The notes under the pieces were generated by a model, which saw only the letters and a program-made list of their open reading frames with translations, had not been told where the DNA came from and searched no databases. DNA of 64,000 nucleotides from CAWFQB01 sp965277875. Its GTDB lineage: Bacteria > Armatimonadota > Chthonomonadetes > Chthonomonadales > Chthonomonadaceae. This document shows positions 62,720-64,000 of this stretch, one piece after another (position 1 is the first letter of the stretch; each line of letters begins with the position of its first letter). The position numbers and the translations under genes were made by a program. The stretch covers positions 1,798,001 through 1,862,000 of the forward strand of contig CBDIDV010000002.1 of assembly GCA_965277875.1 (NCBI GenBank), in the 5' to 3' direction.

Positions 62720-64000
62720 ATGGCGCGGGCGGAGCGGCACAGGGTTGTTCTTGTCGTGTGTGACCGGCTGACGTGGGAGGATGTGAACGCGGAATGCCCG
62801 TTCCTCGTCGGCCTGATGGATCGGGCGTCTGTGGGCCTGATGAATACCGCAGTAGCGGGGCCAAAGAACGCCACATCGGCTGCGCTCGCGCTGGCGGCAG
62901 GGCAGACGGCGGCATCGGAACCGGGGGATGAGCAGGCGTTTAACGCCGCGGAAACCGTGGGCGAGGAACCGGGCGCGGCGGGCGCGGTATGGGCGCGGCG
63001 AACGGGCAAGCAGGCGGTGCAGGGCCGCACTGTTGTGCATATCAACATCGCCTCCCTGACGCGGCGCGGCCTTGATACGCAAACGCTGGGCGCGATCCTT
63101 GCCAGCGCGAACCCGCCGCGCCGCATTCTGGTCTGCGGCAATGCGGACACGGACGTACCCCAGCGGCGGGCCGCGCTGTTCACTCTGGACGCGGCGGGGT
63201 CGGCAGCCGGCGATGTCGCGCTGACGCACCCTGACGCGCACAGTCCGTTCGGCGTAACGGATGATGTCGTCACCCTTGCGCGTTATGCCGCGACTACGGA
63301 TGCCGATGTGTTTGTAGCCGTGCTGGGCGATCCGGCGCGCATTGGCGCGGCGCGGGCGTTTCTTACCTCTGACGCATACCACGCTGCACGACGAAACGCG
63401 CTGCACAACACAGACGCTTTTTTCCTCCAACTGCTTGCCGTACAGCATCTGGATACCGAGCAGGTAGATGTACTCCTCATCTCGCCGTGTCCTCCTGACG
63501 TGTCTTCTGACGTGTCTTCCGATGCCGGTTCCTCCGGCATTCCCGCTCTTTCGCCCGCCGCGCTCTCCTCCTCCGCCGCCTACGACATAGCCGCGAGGCC
63601 GGAAACGTGGAAAGCATTGACGCCCATTCTCGCCTTTGGCCCCGACTTTGCGCCCGGTCTGCTGTCCTCGCCCACCACGCGCACACCCGGCCTTGTCGCC
63701 AACACAGACGTTGCGCCGACGATCTTACGCATCCTGGATGTGGGCATTCCGGCTGTCATGTCCGGGCGGAAGATGCAGTCGCTGCCTCTTGCGGGCGGCG
63801 TGGAAGCGCGGCAAAGTCTGGTATCGCGCCTCGACTATGTGACCACGCTGAACGCGGATGCACAGATACGCGTGGCCGCGCCGCTGTCCGCGCTGTGTTT
63901 TGTTCTTGTGCTGTGCGTCATTCTTGCCGCAAACCGTTGTGTCCGACATCCAGGCGCAAAACGCGGGGCGCGCAGGCTGCTGCCCGGTGTCGTGTTCACG
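62720..64000 (+). CDS. Alkaline-phosphatase-superfamily-like membrane protein (partial, runs off the window)
   Basis: At least 427 codons, open to the window edge. HRVVLVVCDRLTWEDVNAECPFLVGLMDR opens a phosphatase/sulfatase-like core, with NATSAALALAAG where the nucleophile Thr/Ser would sit. TRTPGLVANTDVAPTILRILDVGIPAVMSGR is the typical superfamily end. A membrane segment follows (LSALCFVLVLCVILAA). The frame is open upstream, and 62657-62719 encodes a signal-like stretch (SVLLFALSCSMARA), so the true start may be a TTG or GTG at 62657 or 62645. T-rich leader. Confidence 0.65.
   Translation, partial: MARAERHRVVLVVCDRLTWEDVNAECPFLVGLMDRASVGLMNTAVAGPKNATSAALALAAGQTAASEPGDEQAFNAAETVGEEPGAAGAVWARRTGKQAVQGRTVVHINIASLTRRGLDTQTLGAILASANPPRRILVCGNADTDVPQRRAALFTLDAAGSAAGDVALTHPDAHSPFGVTDDVVTLARYAATTDADVFVAVLGDPARIGAARAFLTSDAYHAARRNALHNTDAFFLQLLAVQHLDTEQVDVLLISPCPPDVSSDVSSDAGSSGIPALSPAALSSSAAYDIAARPETWKALTPILAFGPDFAPGLLSSPTTRTPGLVANTDVAPTILRILDVGIPAVMSGRKMQSLPLAGGVEARQSLVSRLDYVTTLNADAQIRVAAPLSALCFVLVLCVILAANRCVRHPGAKRGARRLLPGVVFT

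Overview
The window is a high-GC bacterial chromosome segment of about 64 kb, densely packed, mostly with single-copy metabolic genes. Gene content (choice-of-anchor-A/PEP-CTERM protein, PQQ dehydrogenase, FlhF, GspF, DUF1343 and DUF1501 exported proteins, MEP-pathway IspH) suggests a Gram-negative environmental bacterium. My impression is Armatimonadota or a nearby phylum, but no rRNA or tRNA is visible to confirm it.

The most unusual part is 2.1-10.5 kb. The RT at 8600-10045 carries the retron hallmarks NAxxH (NARLH), YADD and VTG. It ends a likely operon made of a large LVIVD-propeller/HEAT protein, a SWIM zinc-finger/BRCT protein and the RT, followed 27 bp later by a stand-alone SRA-like modified-DNA reader. 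Upstream, at 2108-2342 and 2628-2847, lie two tandem copies of one structured element. They share primary-sequence blocks, but the terminal stems and the long central hairpins (24 and 27 bp) differ completely in sequence while keeping their pairing. Each has an AGC directly after the 5' terminal strand, as at a retron priming G. I read them as two msr-msd (retron ncRNA) candidates for one RT. A third, unrelated 33-bp perfect foldback sits between them.

The remainder is mainly housekeeping: kynB-kynU, rpiA, ispH and an flhF-like gene (11-17 kb); Uma2, GNAT, zinc-ribbon and propeller-phosphoesterase genes (17-22 kb); a PEP-CTERM protein; a kinase-like protein with no ATPase domain; purH behind a ZTP riboswitch (24.6 kb); NamZ, a PQQ dehydrogenase and a GHL10-like hydrolase (28-35 kb); and plsC, ferredoxin, cobalamin adenosyltransferase, a LolA-like protein, nadK and rsgA (35-41.6 kb). 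A small accessory patch at 42-44 kb holds a decayed toxin-antitoxin pair and a DUF4268 protein. Next come an MFS exporter and an Rrf2-headed redox cluster of four SDRs, an Old Yellow Enzyme, an MDR reductase and a Tat-exported metallo-beta-lactamase-fold hydrolase (44-53 kb). A TPR protein, a DUF1501 protein and GspF follow, then a decayed patch with a frameshifted gene and a second truncated VapC. The window closes with alaS and a partial alkaline-phosphatase-like gene.

Almost every longer intergenic gap carries a long foldback. Several belong to recognisable families: a CAGATTACGC type at 12.96, 13.86 and 55.6 kb; a TTGTCTTGAACT type at 28.6 and 50.9 kb; and a GGGTACGTTCTYTGTACCC hairpin at 6.5 and 53.1 kb. 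Some arms abut stop codons exactly, and one supplies the last codons and stop of rpiA.
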